Positions 56,111 through 64,000 of a DNA stretch of 64,000 nucleotides are shown piece after piece. Both the position numbers and the translations under genes were made by a program. How positions within the stretch are numbered: position 1 is the first letter of the stretch; each line of letters starts with the position of its first letter. The DNA comes from Methylobacter sp. Its GTDB lineage: Bacteria > Pseudomonadota > Gammaproteobacteria > Methylococcales > Methylomonadaceae. The notes under the pieces were generated by a model, which was given only the letters and a program-made list of their open reading frames with translations, searched no databases and had not been told where the DNA came from. The stretch covers positions 1-64,000 of the forward strand of contig JAPLRU010000114.1 in the NCBI GenBank assembly GCA_026399025.1, read 5' to 3'.

Positions 56111-57238
56111 ATGGAAAATCTCGTTTCACTTTGGCAAAGCACCGGCATTTACAACTTTACCGGTGGTCAAGCCTTCATGATGCTGGTCGGCTTTTTGCTG
56201 CTGTTCCTGGCTATCAAAAAAGGCTTTGAACCTCTGCTGTTACTGCCGATTGGTTTTGGCGCCGTGCTTAGCAATATTCCGGTAGCCGGTATCGCCGAGG
56301 AAGGCGGCATTTTGTATTATCTGTATTTCGGCATTAAAACCGGCTTGTTTCCCTTGCTTATATTTATGGGCGTGGGCGCCATGACCGACTTCGGCCCCAT
56401 GCTGGCTAATCCTAAAACCTTGTTGCTGGGCGCTGCGGCGCAGTTCGGCATCTTTGCCTCGCTGCTCGGAGCGCTGGCGCTCAATGCCATACCGGGATTG
56501 GAATTCACCTTAAAGGATGCCGCCGCCATCGGCATTATCGGCGGCGCTGACGGTCCGACCGCTATTTACGTGGCGTCCAAATTGTCGCCCGACTTATTGG
56601 GCGCCATAGCGGTCGCGGCTTATTCTTATATGGCTTTGGTGCCACTGATACAACCGCCGATCATGCGCGCTTTAACCACCGAAGATGAGCGCAAAATCGA
56701 AATGCAGCAGTTGCGCGTCGTCAGCAAAGCCGAAAAAATCGTGTTTCCGTTAATGCTGTTGGTTATTTGTACCTTGTTGTTACCGTCAGCCGCGCCTTTA
56801 ATCGGCATGTTCGCATTGGGCAATCTGATGAATGCTTGCGGCGTGGTTGAGCGTTTGAGCCAAACCGCGCAAAACGAACTGATCAACATCGTCACTATTT
56901 TCTTGGGCTTGGCGGTAGGATCAAAACTCAGCGCCGAGGCTTTTTTACAGCTCAAAACCTTGGGCATTTTGGCCTTGGGCGCGATCGCCTTCAGCATCGG
57001 CACGGCGGCCGGTGTCATCATGGCAAAAATCATGAACAAATTCAGCAGCACCCCGATTAACCCGCTGATCGGCGCCGCCGGCGTTTCCGCAGTGCCGATG
57101 GCGGCGCGGGTCGCTAATAAACTGGGCTTGGAAAGCAATCCGCATAACTTTCTGCTGATGCATGCGATGGGGCCTAATGTGGCCGGGGTGATTGGTTCTG
57201 CGGTGGCGGCGGGGGTTTTGTTGAGCTTGGTTAAGTAG
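56111..57238 (+). CDS. oadB: Oxaloacetate decarboxylase beta subunit (sodium pump)
   Basis: 375 residues, polytopic, about nine to ten hydrophobic segments (e.g. [18 protein letters not shown], ~17-34). The conserved sodium-pathway motif [20 protein letters not shown] (~145-164) is present with the Asp of GGADGPT, and the C-terminal [19 protein letters not shown] matches the family. It decarboxylates carboxybiotin and exports sodium ions. Slightly short relative to some family members but complete. RBS GGGTCATCCC before ATG is weak. Confidence 0.95.
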   Translation: MENLVSLWQSTGIYNFTGGQAFMMLVGFLLLFLAIKKGFEPLLLLPIGFGAVLSNIPVAGIAEEGGILYYLYFGIKTGLFPLLIFMGVGAMTDFGPMLANPKTLLLGAAAQFGIFASLLGALALNAIPGLEFTLKDAAAIGIIGGADGPTAIYVASKLSPDLLGAIAVAAYSYMALVPLIQPPIMRALTTEDERKIEMQQLRVVSKAEKIVFPLMLLVICTLLLPSAAPLIGMFALGNLMNACGVVERLSQTAQNELINIVTIFLGLAVGSKLSAEAFLQLKTLGILALGAIAFSIGTAAGVIMAKIMNKFSSTPINPLIGAAGVSAVPMAARVANKLGLESNPHNFLLMHAMGPNVAGVIGSAVAAGVLLSLVK

Positions 57239-57249
57239 TCATCGATAAG

Positions 57250-57276
57250 GCAGGCGACCTAAAACCGGCCGCCTGC
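57250..57276. terminator. Hairpin after oadB (convergent ends)
   Basis: GCAGGCG (57250-57256) with CGCCTGC (57270-57276). It lies between convergent oadB and the coiled-coil gene; no T-run. Confidence 0.45.
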
Positions 57277-57290
57277 GATCAGCAGTTTGT

Positions 57291-58100
57291 TTATTGAATC
57301 GCTTCCATGGGCCGCTTGCCGTCCCAAAAAGGTGATTTTTTTACGGCTTCGACTGTATTTGCCACACCTTGTTCCGCTCCGGATTTTAGCCGATTAATCA
57401 AACGCTGCAGCAACGTATCTACATTGGCGCGTAACTCATTAGCAATAACAGGCAAAGTCTGTATTTTTTGTATTTTTTGCATGACCGGTCCTGACAGCCA
57501 TACTTCAAACATAACCTGACTCCGGATCGGCAACTCCCGCGCCACGACAACCATTTCACCCCACCACAGTTTGCCCGGATGGACGACTTTTTGATCGATC
57601 ATAGCCCGGCTATTATCGATCAAACCCAGGGTTTCATAGTTCAATAAGCGGACCGGTTCGACTATCCATCTTTCGAAATAGATGATGGCTTGATCGGGAC
57701 AGTGATGAAGCCTGTTTGAAGTGGCGTTGATGTTGTTGTGAATCAGCATCTTCTTCTTGCCGATGAGTTCTTTGGCTTCATGGACAATGCCCTGGATGAC
57801 CTCGATTTGCTGCTGAATGTGAGCAAAAGCGGGATTGATTATTTTCTCATCAATCCCGCCTTTGACTTGATTCCTGCATTGGTGAATGGTAAAAACCGCT
57901 TTTTTCAATAGTGATTGTTGAGCATAAATCAGTTTCGATTCTAATTCCTGAATCCTTAAATCACGCTCTATTAAAGATTCTTTTAAGCGGTGAATCGTTT
58001 GCTTATCTTCTTTTAACTGTTCGGAAAGCTTTGCGACTTCGTTTTCCAGTTGCGTTAATTTAGACAGCCTGCTTTTTTTGCTACCGTTATCAGACCCCAT
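57291..58100 (-). CDS. Coiled-coil protein of unknown function
   Basis: I use ATG 58100 because AGAGGGGG lies 7 nt upstream; the ATG at 58106 abuts that site. 269 residues. An N-terminal coiled coil (~10-70, LTQLENEVAKLSEQLKEDKQ...) is followed by a mostly helical part (~70-265) with conserved-looking aromatic residues (IIYFERWIVEPVRLLNYE; PGKLWWGEMVVVARELP). No signal peptide, membrane segment or catalytic motif. I recognise no family. It lies upstream of nothing on its own strand; DUF502 is the next minus-strand gene. Confidence 0.7.
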   Translation of the reverse strand: MGSDNGSKKSRLSKLTQLENEVAKLSEQLKEDKQTIHRLKESLIERDLRIQELESKLIYAQQSLLKKAVFTIHQCRNQVKGGIDEKIINPAFAHIQQQIEVIQGIVHEAKELIGKKKMLIHNNINATSNRLHHCPDQAIIYFERWIVEPVRLLNYETLGLIDNSRAMIDQKVVHPGKLWWGEMVVVARELPIRSQVMFEVWLSGPVMQKIQKIQTLPVIANELRANVDTLLQRLINRLKSGAEQGVANTVEAVKKSPFWDGKRPMEAIQ

Positions 58101-58383
58101 GTTCATCCCCCTCTAATTATTTATATTTATTATTGTTTTTGCTGGTAAGCGGAATCATTCATAGCAAATAAGTTAATTAAAGTCAATAACATCAACTTAG
58201 ATTAATTTCAGCAGGGGGGGCTTGCTGTATGGTGTAGGTAAAACGGATCTACTTTTTCTGCTTATTGCGTTTCCTCCTCAATTTTTTGACGCTGTGGTTC
58301 AGCCGCTTTAACCGCTGAGCACCTTTATCGAAAGCAACAATAGAAGCTAGCCGCAATCTATCATTGCTCGCGGCAGACCTGCT

Positions 58384-58974
58384 TTAAGACAACAAGCTTG
58401 CTTCCTGAACCTTGTTGTAATCGACCCCCGCGCTGATGATCAAACTGCTGGCCTCTTCGATATTCATGGCGGATTTATTGACTTTCGCTTTATCGACAAT
58501 CACGGTAAAGCCGGAGGTCGGATTAGGTGAGGTCGGAATAAACAGCACATATTTATCTTCGTACCGGTTGGTCACGTAAGCGGTCATCCACATGCCGTCT
58601 TTGGGAAACTCGACATAAACCACTTCCTTGGCGATTGTCCGGTCATGGGATGAAAACATATTGATCACTTTTTTCAGCACCCGGTAAAGCGTATTAATAA
58701 GTGGAATGCGGTCGATGACATGATCAAATGCGCCGATAACCCAGGAGCGGCCTTCATGGACTAGCTTACGGCCAATGTAGACCAAAATAAAAAAACTGAT
58801 GGCAAAGACCAAAAGGGTGTAGAGATAATTATCGGCATAGCCGTAAACCATTTGAAACAAATCGGACACCCTGTCTTTTACAAAAATCATAATTTGTAAA
58901 ATAATCACAATAGGAATAACCGCAAGAGTGCCGATCAGGAAATAATTCAACAGCTTTTTAACTAACTCTTTCAT
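58384..58974 (-). CDS. DUF502 family membrane protein
   Basis: 196 residues. Two membrane helices near the N terminus (YFLIGTLAVIPIVIILQIMIF, ~11-31; LYTLLVFAISFFILVYIGR, ~52-70), then DUF502 features: IPLINTLYRVLKKVINMFS (~91-109), VVYVEFPKDGMWMTAYVTN (~119-137) and FIPTSPNPTSGFTVIV (~145-160). Function is unknown; the family is widespread and membrane-bound. It lies 14 bp after the TSUP permease gene, in one transcription unit. Confidence 0.92.
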   Translation of the reverse strand: MKELVKKLLNYFLIGTLAVIPIVIILQIMIFVKDRVSDLFQMVYGYADNYLYTLLVFAISFFILVYIGRKLVHEGRSWVIGAFDHVIDRIPLINTLYRVLKKVINMFSSHDRTIAKEVVYVEFPKDGMWMTAYVTNRYEDKYVLFIPTSPNPTSGFTVIVDKAKVNKSAMNIEEASSLIISAGVDYNKVQEASLLS

Positions 58975-58988
58975 TTTTCTCTCCAGTT

Positions 58989-59711
58989 TTATAAGGATTT
59001 CATTATTAACAAGCTACCTGACACAAACAAAAACACCGCAAAAATCTTGCTGTATTTTTCATTATCGATGCCGTTATAAAGTATTTCTTCAGTCAATAAA
59101 AACATCACCACAGCAATTTGAATAAAGCTTATTTTATCCGCAACCGACACCGTAAACTTGCTACCGATAAACAACAGTGTTGCCAGTTGACATAAAGCCA
59201 CCGTCGCATAACTCGCCGCCGCGGTGACCCGTGTTTTATTTTTCGGGTAATGCTTGCTGTAAATGATCACGGTTAACATCGAGCCGCCCAAATTGCTCAT
59301 TCCATGAACCAAACCCATCGCCATCAGATAAATTTTTTCATACTTGACGACGGACCGTAGGGCTCTTTCAATAGTCACCGAAAAGTTTTTTAGCGCCACT
59401 AAAATCAGCAACATGCCGATCATCAGGCTGATATTGACTTTGATCGACGTAACCACCAGCAAAAACAGAACCACCAAAGGCATGCTGTAAATCAGCACGT
59501 TTTTATAAAACTTGGTATCGACGTCTTCATAATGCCTTATGACTTGTAAAGCGTTTATGGCAATAGAAGCCGGCAGCAACACGCCCAGCGCATCGACAAA
59601 GCCGTAACCGAGCAAAAGTAGCAGCGGCGTACCGAATAATAATACGCCTACCCCAAAAATAGACTGAATAACGGATGTTGCAACAACTGTAAGTAAAATA
59701 TCGACTGGCAT
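58989..59711 (-). CDS. TSUP (TauE/SafE) family permease
   Basis: ATG 59711 chosen because AGGT sits 5 nt upstream and homology starts with MPVDILLTVVATSVIQSIFG; an extension back to 59771 lacks support. 240 residues, about seven to eight hydrophobic segments in two repeated halves, as in the TSUP family (VVATSVIQSIFGVGVLLFGTP ~9-29; GLVHGMSNLGGSMLTVIIYS ~132-151). Members export sulfite, sulfonates or other anions; the substrate cannot be told from sequence. Operonic with DUF502. Confidence 0.85.
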   Translation of the reverse strand: MPVDILLTVVATSVIQSIFGVGVLLFGTPLLLLLGYGFVDALGVLLPASIAINALQVIRHYEDVDTKFYKNVLIYSMPLVVLFLLVVTSIKVNISLMIGMLLILVALKNFSVTIERALRSVVKYEKIYLMAMGLVHGMSNLGGSMLTVIIYSKHYPKNKTRVTAAASYATVALCQLATLLFIGSKFTVSVADKISFIQIAVVMFLLTEEILYNGIDNEKYSKIFAVFLFVSGSLLIMKSL

Positions 59712-60005
59712 TGTGTACCTTTTTATTATTGTTATGTCTAAACCCACCATTATACCCGAGGGGGAAAACAAGCGGATTTATGATGAGCGTTTTGCTCGGA
59801 CAATACCGGCGTCTGAAAAAGATTCACCATGAAGGATGCGAAGAAAAAAGTTCCAATACAAAATTTCGCGCTTTCGTGATCAATAAAACGGCTACCGATA
59901 TAAGTCGGGACAGTTTTAAGCGAGTGGCTGGGAACGCCAAGCTTCGGCTTGGCGAAGGTCCGCACTGACCAACATTACCGAGCCGGCGACGTTCCCGGTT
60001 ATTTC

Positions 60006-60128
60006 CCTAGGAGCCTGTCGGGCTTCGCATTGTAACCAATTGATAAATATAGATTAAGTTATTTTTGGTGATTTAGTAAAATCATTAAACATCAATTAGT
60101 TGGGCCATAAGTCCGACAGCCTCCTAGG
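60006..60128. mobile_element. 123-bp MITE-like element with GGAG(G/C)CTGTCGG ends
   Basis: CCTAGGAGCCTGTCGG (60006-60021) and CCGACAGCCTCCTAGG (60113-60128) are inverted repeats with one mismatch, extended inward by CCAATTGAT and ATCAATTAGTTGG. The interior is AT-rich and non-coding. The terminus sequence GGAGGCTGTCGGACTTATGG resembles terminal repeats of IS elements (IS1182-like, by memory), so this may be a non-autonomous derivative. Confidence 0.65.
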
Positions 60129-60143
60129 CGACGGGAAATGACT

Positions 60144-60704
60144 TTAGCCGGCCGAAATGCCGCTATTGCCGTCTCCCGCCAACAACTGCTGGGGGATTTG
60201 GCTGAACACATAAGCGTCATCATGACGATCGAAAACCCATACCACATCGAAACGATCTCCGGGCCATGTTTGCGGTGCGGTAGTACTGTTTTTCAGAATC
60301 AGGTTGGCGATTCCGGGAATATCCTGATGCTGCCAGGCAATAAGCACAATGCCGTCGCATCCGAGAGCATCCTTGAGCATGTCTTCTTCATCTTGTTTCA
60401 TGTAATGTCCGTTGATCTTAATGCCGAGTTTTTCGGCCAATGGCGTAATAGTCTCTTGAGGGCGCAAGCTGTTGCTGTGCTTGCCGACGCCGGAGGCGTA
60501 AAGAAATTGAGGGATGGCAAGGCCGGGCTGTTGCAATTTTCCGTCGAGCGGAGCGAATAACGTCGCCAGCGCTCCGGCTCTTTGCCAGCCTAAAGGAATC
60601 AACGATTCCGGGTTTTGATTACCGTTAATGTCCACTCCGAATGGCGCACCGGATTCAGCCGGCTTTTCGGCATGGCGTATGATCATTATTTTTTTCGCTT
60701 TCAT
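60144..60704 (-). CDS. Histidine phosphatase superfamily protein
   Basis: 186 residues. RHAEKP at residues ~10-15 is the catalytic RHxxK-type variant of the RHG motif (the usual G is A), and LIAWQHQDIP near ~123-132 carries the second histidine. The fold resembles phosphoglycerate-mutase-like phosphatases. No signal peptide. The start ATG follows GGAAAG. It lies 21 bp after the RNase T2 gene on the same strand and may be co-transcribed. Confidence 0.75.
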   Translation of the reverse strand: MKAKKIMIIRHAEKPAESGAPFGVDINGNQNPESLIPLGWQRAGALATLFAPLDGKLQQPGLAIPQFLYASGVGKHSNSLRPQETITPLAEKLGIKINGHYMKQDEEDMLKDALGCDGIVLIAWQHQDIPGIANLILKNSTTAPQTWPGDRFDVVWVFDRHDDAYVFSQIPQQLLAGDGNSGISAG

Positions 60705-60725
60705 ATCGCTTTCCTTTTTTAAGGG

Positions 60726-61358
60726 TTATCGGGTCGGGCGCATAATTACAGATGAAGCAAGGCAATGGTCCCTCACATCGGAACTGCAAGCGGTCGGATG
60801 CATTGCTTTGTCGAAACAAAGACGAACCTCTTGCAAATAGGCGCCTTGGCAAGCCACAGCCATTTGCAGGCCTGGATTCGAGTCAAGAAACTGTTGGCGG
60901 ATTTTGGCCGCCGAGGTATTGACCTGACTCCGAGGGTTAACGAAAGCGGCGGGGATTTTGATCGACCGGAACGTGGTATTGATCAGGTCGAAATACCCGC
61001 CGACGTCTTTGCCGCTACAGGTGCCGTGTTTTTCCCATTCATGCCGGATCAGGCCGGCGCTGGGCATAATAGGAAGCATTTTTTGCACTAATGCGTCGGG
61101 AACGTCGGGTGTTGTCGAGCAGGAATCGGGGTAGCCTTTGTTATACTGCGGCCATAAGCCATGCACGACAAAGCCGTAATGCCCGCCCGCCTTGCACTGG
61201 ATAGTATCGCTTTTCGCTTTCGCGCAATACTCCGGCGACCAGGAAAGCGTCAGTAGGTAATAGTCGAATTTTCCCGGCTGACCGTCCGCATAAGCCGTAA
61301 GACTCAAGCCTAGAGCCCATGCCAAGACCGCTGTGCGCATTATTTTTGTATAAGACAT
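60726..61358 (-). CDS. Ribonuclease T2 family protein, secreted
   Basis: 210 residues. Signal peptide ~1-24 (AVLAWALGLSLTAYA). Both catalytic signatures are intact: CAS I FVVHGLWPQY (~63-72) and CAS II HEWEKHGTCSG (~106-116), with the cysteines expected for disulphides. It cleaves RNA in the periplasm or outside the cell, leaving cyclic phosphates; a nutritional role is common. Bacterial RNase T2 is patchily distributed. Upstream of the phosphatase gene. Confidence 0.93.
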   Translation of the reverse strand: MSYTKIMRTAVLAWALGLSLTAYADGQPGKFDYYLLTLSWSPEYCAKAKSDTIQCKAGGHYGFVVHGLWPQYNKGYPDSCSTTPDVPDALVQKMLPIMPSAGLIRHEWEKHGTCSGKDVGGYFDLINTTFRSIKIPAAFVNPRSQVNTSAAKIRQQFLDSNPGLQMAVACQGAYLQEVRLCFDKAMHPTACSSDVRDHCLASSVIMRPTR

Positions 61359-61438
61359 TTATTGTTTACCTTTTAAGTTAACTTTTAATGAAAGGCATTG
61401 TTTTTGAGTTAATTAAAACTTAGCTGTCGAATTTTTTG

Positions 61439-62269
61439 TTAAGAAGCCTGTTTTCCGTCCAATGCCGGTTTATTGCCGGTGCCGCGCAGGTTAACCAGCT
61501 TCTGTAAGAGGTCGAACCAAAACGGCGCGCCGAAAAGTGTTGCCGCTGCGGTGACTAGCCAACCCACTACTTGGGTAAAACCTTTAAACGATGCGCCGTT
61601 TTCCCAACCGACAGGTAAGGATTGGAACTGTTTCCATGTTTCTTCTGTCCATTGAGCGGAGACGCTAATCCCGCTTGCAAGAGTGGGGTGTAGCCAAAGT
61701 ATTTTGAATAGATAGAAACTATCGACATTGAACAGGATGGCGATGACCAAGGCGATGATGAAGCAATAAACTTGCGAGCGGCGTTTATAGTTGCCTGATA
61801 AGCGATCCATTCCGGCATCAAACCATGCCGCCACCTCGGTATGAACGGTTTCGATTTGTCCCGAGGCTCTTCCGTAGATGCTTTGCAACAGCTGTTTTAA
61901 CTGAGGGTTTTGCAACGTATCGATGTCCTTGCCCAGCTGTACGAAATCACCGGGTATGGTTTGGATGTTGTCAATGAGGGCGATAGCAAAATGCTTCGGA
62001 TCGATATAAGAGGGCTTGCTTTTAAGATCTTGCGCGCTGACGGCGTTGCCGGTGTCGTGATGGCTGACCAAGGCGTGATTGTAAACATTAAGCGCAAGCC
62101 CCTCGAAATTAGGATCGTTGAGCAAGGATTTGACGCCGTCAAGTAACGAGCCGGAACGTAGCTTAAGGAATGAGGCAATGGCTTCGTTGATCGAGCTGAC
62201 GATAAACGCTACGGAAGAGTAGCAAAAGGTGAGGCCGATAGCGACTTCCAAGGTGGTACTGTTAAACAT
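61439..62269 (-). CDS. Membrane protein of unknown function
   Basis: 276 residues. Membrane segments ~8-28 (EVAIGLTFCYSSVAFIVSSI), ~168-190 (VYCFIIALVIAILFNVDSFYLF) and ~235-255 (VVGWLVTAAATLFGAPFWF), the latter near the C terminus. A long soluble helical part lies between (PSYIDPKHFAIALIDNIQTI...). The Asn/Pro layout near NVYNHALVSHHDTGN resembles proteins next to transporter-like genes, but I recognise no family. Single gene with ATG preceded by AAAAGGGGAAC. Confidence 0.7.
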   Translation of the reverse strand: MFNSTTLEVAIGLTFCYSSVAFIVSSINEAIASFLKLRSGSLLDGVKSLLNDPNFEGLALNVYNHALVSHHDTGNAVSAQDLKSKPSYIDPKHFAIALIDNIQTIPGDFVQLGKDIDTLQNPQLKQLLQSIYGRASGQIETVHTEVAAWFDAGMDRLSGNYKRRSQVYCFIIALVIAILFNVDSFYLFKILWLHPTLASGISVSAQWTEETWKQFQSLPVGWENGASFKGFTQVVGWLVTAAATLFGAPFWFDLLQKLVNLRGTGNKPALDGKQAS

Positions 62270-62645
62270 GGTGTTCCCCTTTTTATTTTTCCCGGAGTTG
62301 CATCCGGTTTTTTAGGTTAAACATTTTTAATGATTCAACAAAACATCAAAAACAACGAATAATCAGCTTATTGCCTGAACAAGCGCAATGCCGGCTGAAA
62401 TGGAGTCGCCGCCGCTGAAAAAAAACGCGAGCTTAAGGTCATATGCTGTTGTCATCAGGATATATAGTTTTGGCTTTGCGTTAGCTGAGTTGACGACCGG
62501 CGGTATTGTGGCGCAAAAAATAGCGGGCGTATGTAAGCTAAAGCTGAAACTTTCTTGATCTGTAAAATTAGTTTAAGCCGTCATCATCTGCGTAAAGGAA
62601 AGGACACTATCTAGCAGTGCGCAGGAGCCGAAATCAATTAGCTGC
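62270..62645. other. 376-bp intergenic region
   Basis: No gene seen. It lies between the divergent membrane-protein gene and the TPR gene. Its right end has AGGAG at about 62623 with no start at the right distance in the TPR frame, in keeping with loss of that gene's 5' end. Confidence 0.4.
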
Positions 62646-63173
62646 TTGCTATTCAGCGAGCTCAAGCAATACAAAAAAGCTGAAAATAGCTACAAACAAG
62701 CCATCGATCTAGAAATTGCCGGTGCAGCAAATTCTCTGGCTTGGTTTTATTTCGAAACGATTCAGCAAGACAAAAAAGCGGAAGCATTAACCCTTGCCCA
62801 CAGTGCAGTTGCCGATAATCCGAGCTTCGCCTGTTTGCATACCTTGGCAACCGTTGCACTTTGGAACGATGAAATTAACATCGCACGGGAAAGCATAGAA
62901 AAAATCCTGTTAGCGGAAAGCTGGCAGCAGGATAGTAATGAAAAAGCATTTATTGATTTGTTGATACTGCTGTTAGCCAAAGGCCAAACCAACCTGTTTG
63001 ATCGTTGGCAGCAACAATTCGATTTGGCGGATCGATTAAAACCGCTCTATTACGCGTTTTTAAATTTGGTGCCGGAAAAATACCCGAATCAATTGTTAAG
63101 AATGGGTTCCGAGTTGAAACAAACGGTCGATGAAATACTGGAGAAAATTGCGGCTTACCAAGAAAAATATTAA
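62646..63173 (+). pseudogene. TPR-protein fragment, probably 5'-truncated
   Basis: 175 residues from an in-frame TTG (62646); no ATG or ribosome site is near. The sequence begins in mid-TPR (MLFSELKQYKKAENSYKQAI), then AANSLAWFYF, EALTLAHSAVADNPS and ACLHTLATVALWNDEINIA follow, so at least two TPR units remain of a longer protein. The 3' end is intact with a natural stop after IAAYQEKY. The lack of a start and the abrupt entry into a repeat indicate loss of the 5' part. A rare TTG-started short protein cannot be excluded. Confidence 0.6.
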
Positions 63174-63476
63174 CGGCAAAAGCGGATAACCGTCAGTAAG
63201 CTAAAAAGCCGCGTCATACGCGGCTCGTAGCTTATTTTGAAGCAGCGCCAACGGCACGATGTATAGCGTTTTTAAATTCAGTTGTAGAGTCCGAAGTGAA
63301 TAAAGCGACATCGTTCCCATGCTCCGGCGCTCGTCTTTATACACAAGCCTGTTCAAGATAGAACGTAGGCCGGAATAAGCCCGCCCGGCGTTAGCCAGGG
63401 TGGGCGTTTCCGGCCTACATTGAGATGTGTATAACGATGAGCGTTCCGGCGTGGGAACGATAGCGAAAAAGCTGTC
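63174..63476. other. 303-bp intergenic region filled mostly by a repeat element
   Basis: No gene. A short CGCGTCATACGCGGCTCGTAGC inverted word follows the TPR stop; then the dispersed element (63297-63421) and a shorter GTGTATAACGATGAGC...GTGGGAACGATAGCG stretch precede purD's end. Confidence 0.55.
63297..63421 (-). repeat. Dispersed ~130-bp element, copy C (inverted)
   Basis: The reverse complement carries the same blocks in the same order as 8495-8644: TGTAGGCCGGAAACGCCCAC, GGCTAACGCCGGGCGGGCTTA, GGCCTACGTTC, TCTTGAACAGGCTTGTGTA, TAAAGACGAGCGCCGGAGC, GGGAACGATGTCGC. Confidence 0.8.
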
Positions 63477-64000
63477 TTACAAGGATTTTATAGCCTTAAA
63501 GCCAATATCGGTACGGTAATAAACATTGTCCCAATGGATGCCGTTAGCTAACGCATAAGCTTTGCTTTGGGCTTCTTGAATATCTCGACCTAAAGCGCAA
63601 GCGCATAAAACCCGTCCACCCGCGGTAACCACATCGTTGCCGACTTGTTTAGTAGCGGCGTGAAATACTTTGCTGTCGTCGCCGTCCTGATCGGGCAAAC
63701 CGGTAATAATTGCGCCGCTCTGAGAGGCATCGGGATAGCCTCCGGCCGCTAAAACCACGCCTAAGGCGGCGCGCTCGTCCCAGTCGCTGTCGGTAAGATC
63801 GAGATTGCCGGCCAAGGCGGCTTCGCAAAGTTCTACCAAGTCGCTTTTTAAGCGCATCATAATCGGCTGGGTTTCAGGGTCGCCGAAGCGGCAGTTGTAT
63901 TCCAGCACTTTAATCGAGCCATCGTTACTGATCATCAACCCGGCATACAGAAAACCGGTGTAAGGCAAGCCGTCTTCGGCCATGCCTTTTAAGGTCGGCT
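63477..64000 (-). CDS. purD: Phosphoribosylamine-glycine ligase (3' part, runs off the window)
   Basis: The gene enters from beyond 64000; the visible ~174 residues are the C-terminal third. LYAGLMISNDGSIKVLEYNCRFGDPETQPIMMRL contains the ATP-grasp metal site (N-x-R, E-Y-N), and GVVLAAGGYPD and HAATKQVG..VVTAGGRVL match the PurD C-terminal domain. It forms glycinamide ribonucleotide in purine synthesis, two steps or so before PurM. The end is natural (TAA at 63477-63479). Downstream there is only the repeat element. Confidence 0.95.
   Translation of the reverse strand, partial: PTLKGMAEDGLPYTGFLYAGLMISNDGSIKVLEYNCRFGDPETQPIMMRLKSDLVELCEAALAGNLDLTDSDWDERAALGVVLAAGGYPDASQSGAIITGLPDQDGDDSKVFHAATKQVGNDVVTAGGRVLCACALGRDIQEAQSKAYALANGIHWDNVYYRTDIGFKAIKSL

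Noticed and set aside
1..64000. tRNA or rRNA genes, prophage, toxin-antitoxin pair
   Set aside because: I scanned intergenic regions for cloverleaf-like arms and characteristic genes and saw none; a tRNA search program would be decisive.

Overview
The window reads as chromosomal DNA of a gammaproteobacterium of roughly 50% G+C. Gene content (mnmG-rsmG-parA, a DUF6763-type protein, UPF0182, a REC-ANTAR regulator, many PAS, HD-GYP, GGDEF/EAL and chemoreceptor genes) suggests an aquatic, sensory-rich species, possibly of the methanotroph order Methylococcales. No methane or methanol oxidation gene is present, so that placement is inference. There are no tRNA, rRNA, CRISPR, phage or intact IS genes.

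Layout. 0-3.7 kb: mnmG-rsmG-parA on the minus strand, ending in a 106-residue protein that keeps only the N-terminal ParA-contact motif of ParB. 3.8-8.3 kb: a small basic protein, a REC-ANTAR regulator flanked by two near-identical dyads, and an Aer-like chemoreceptor. 9-16.2 kb: UPF0182 membrane protein, purM, a small secreted protein, and a compact operon DUF6763 / P-loop ATPase / metA / guaD. 16.6-20.5 kb: the most unusual locus, a PqqD-HprK-like fusion overlapping a nucleotidyltransferase, followed by six tandem paralogous small peptides with a conserved twin-arginine-like leader and very short variable tails. 20.6-29.3 kb: REC-hemerythrin-degenerate HD-GYP protein, a secreted protein divergent from a CRP-type regulator with two TGTGA sites between them, a chemoreceptor and a PAS-GGDEF-EAL protein. 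30-41.8 kb: degenerate EAL protein, class II glutamine amidotransferase, APH-P-loop fusion, REC-HD-GYP, an output-less PAS sensor, a hybrid histidine kinase and an Rpn-type nuclease. 42.2-47.7 kb: NIT-domain chemoreceptor, a structured RNA that I interpret as 6S RNA, and a second-type EF-G. 47.8-53.5 kb: surE-pcm-REC/TPR, Smr protein, apeB-msrB. 53.7-57.2 kb: the sodium pump oxaloacetate decarboxylase oadG-oadA-oadB. 57.3-64 kb: coiled-coil protein, DUF502, TSUP permease, histidine phosphatase, RNase T2, membrane protein, a 5'-truncated TPR gene, and the 3' part of purD.

The signalling genes form a dense set for c-di-GMP turnover and taxis: three chemoreceptors (two with a C-terminal WEEF tether), one GGDEF-EAL protein, one intact and one degenerate HD-GYP, one degenerate EAL. 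Intergenic regions are rich in small dispersed palindromic elements that recur several times within the window.
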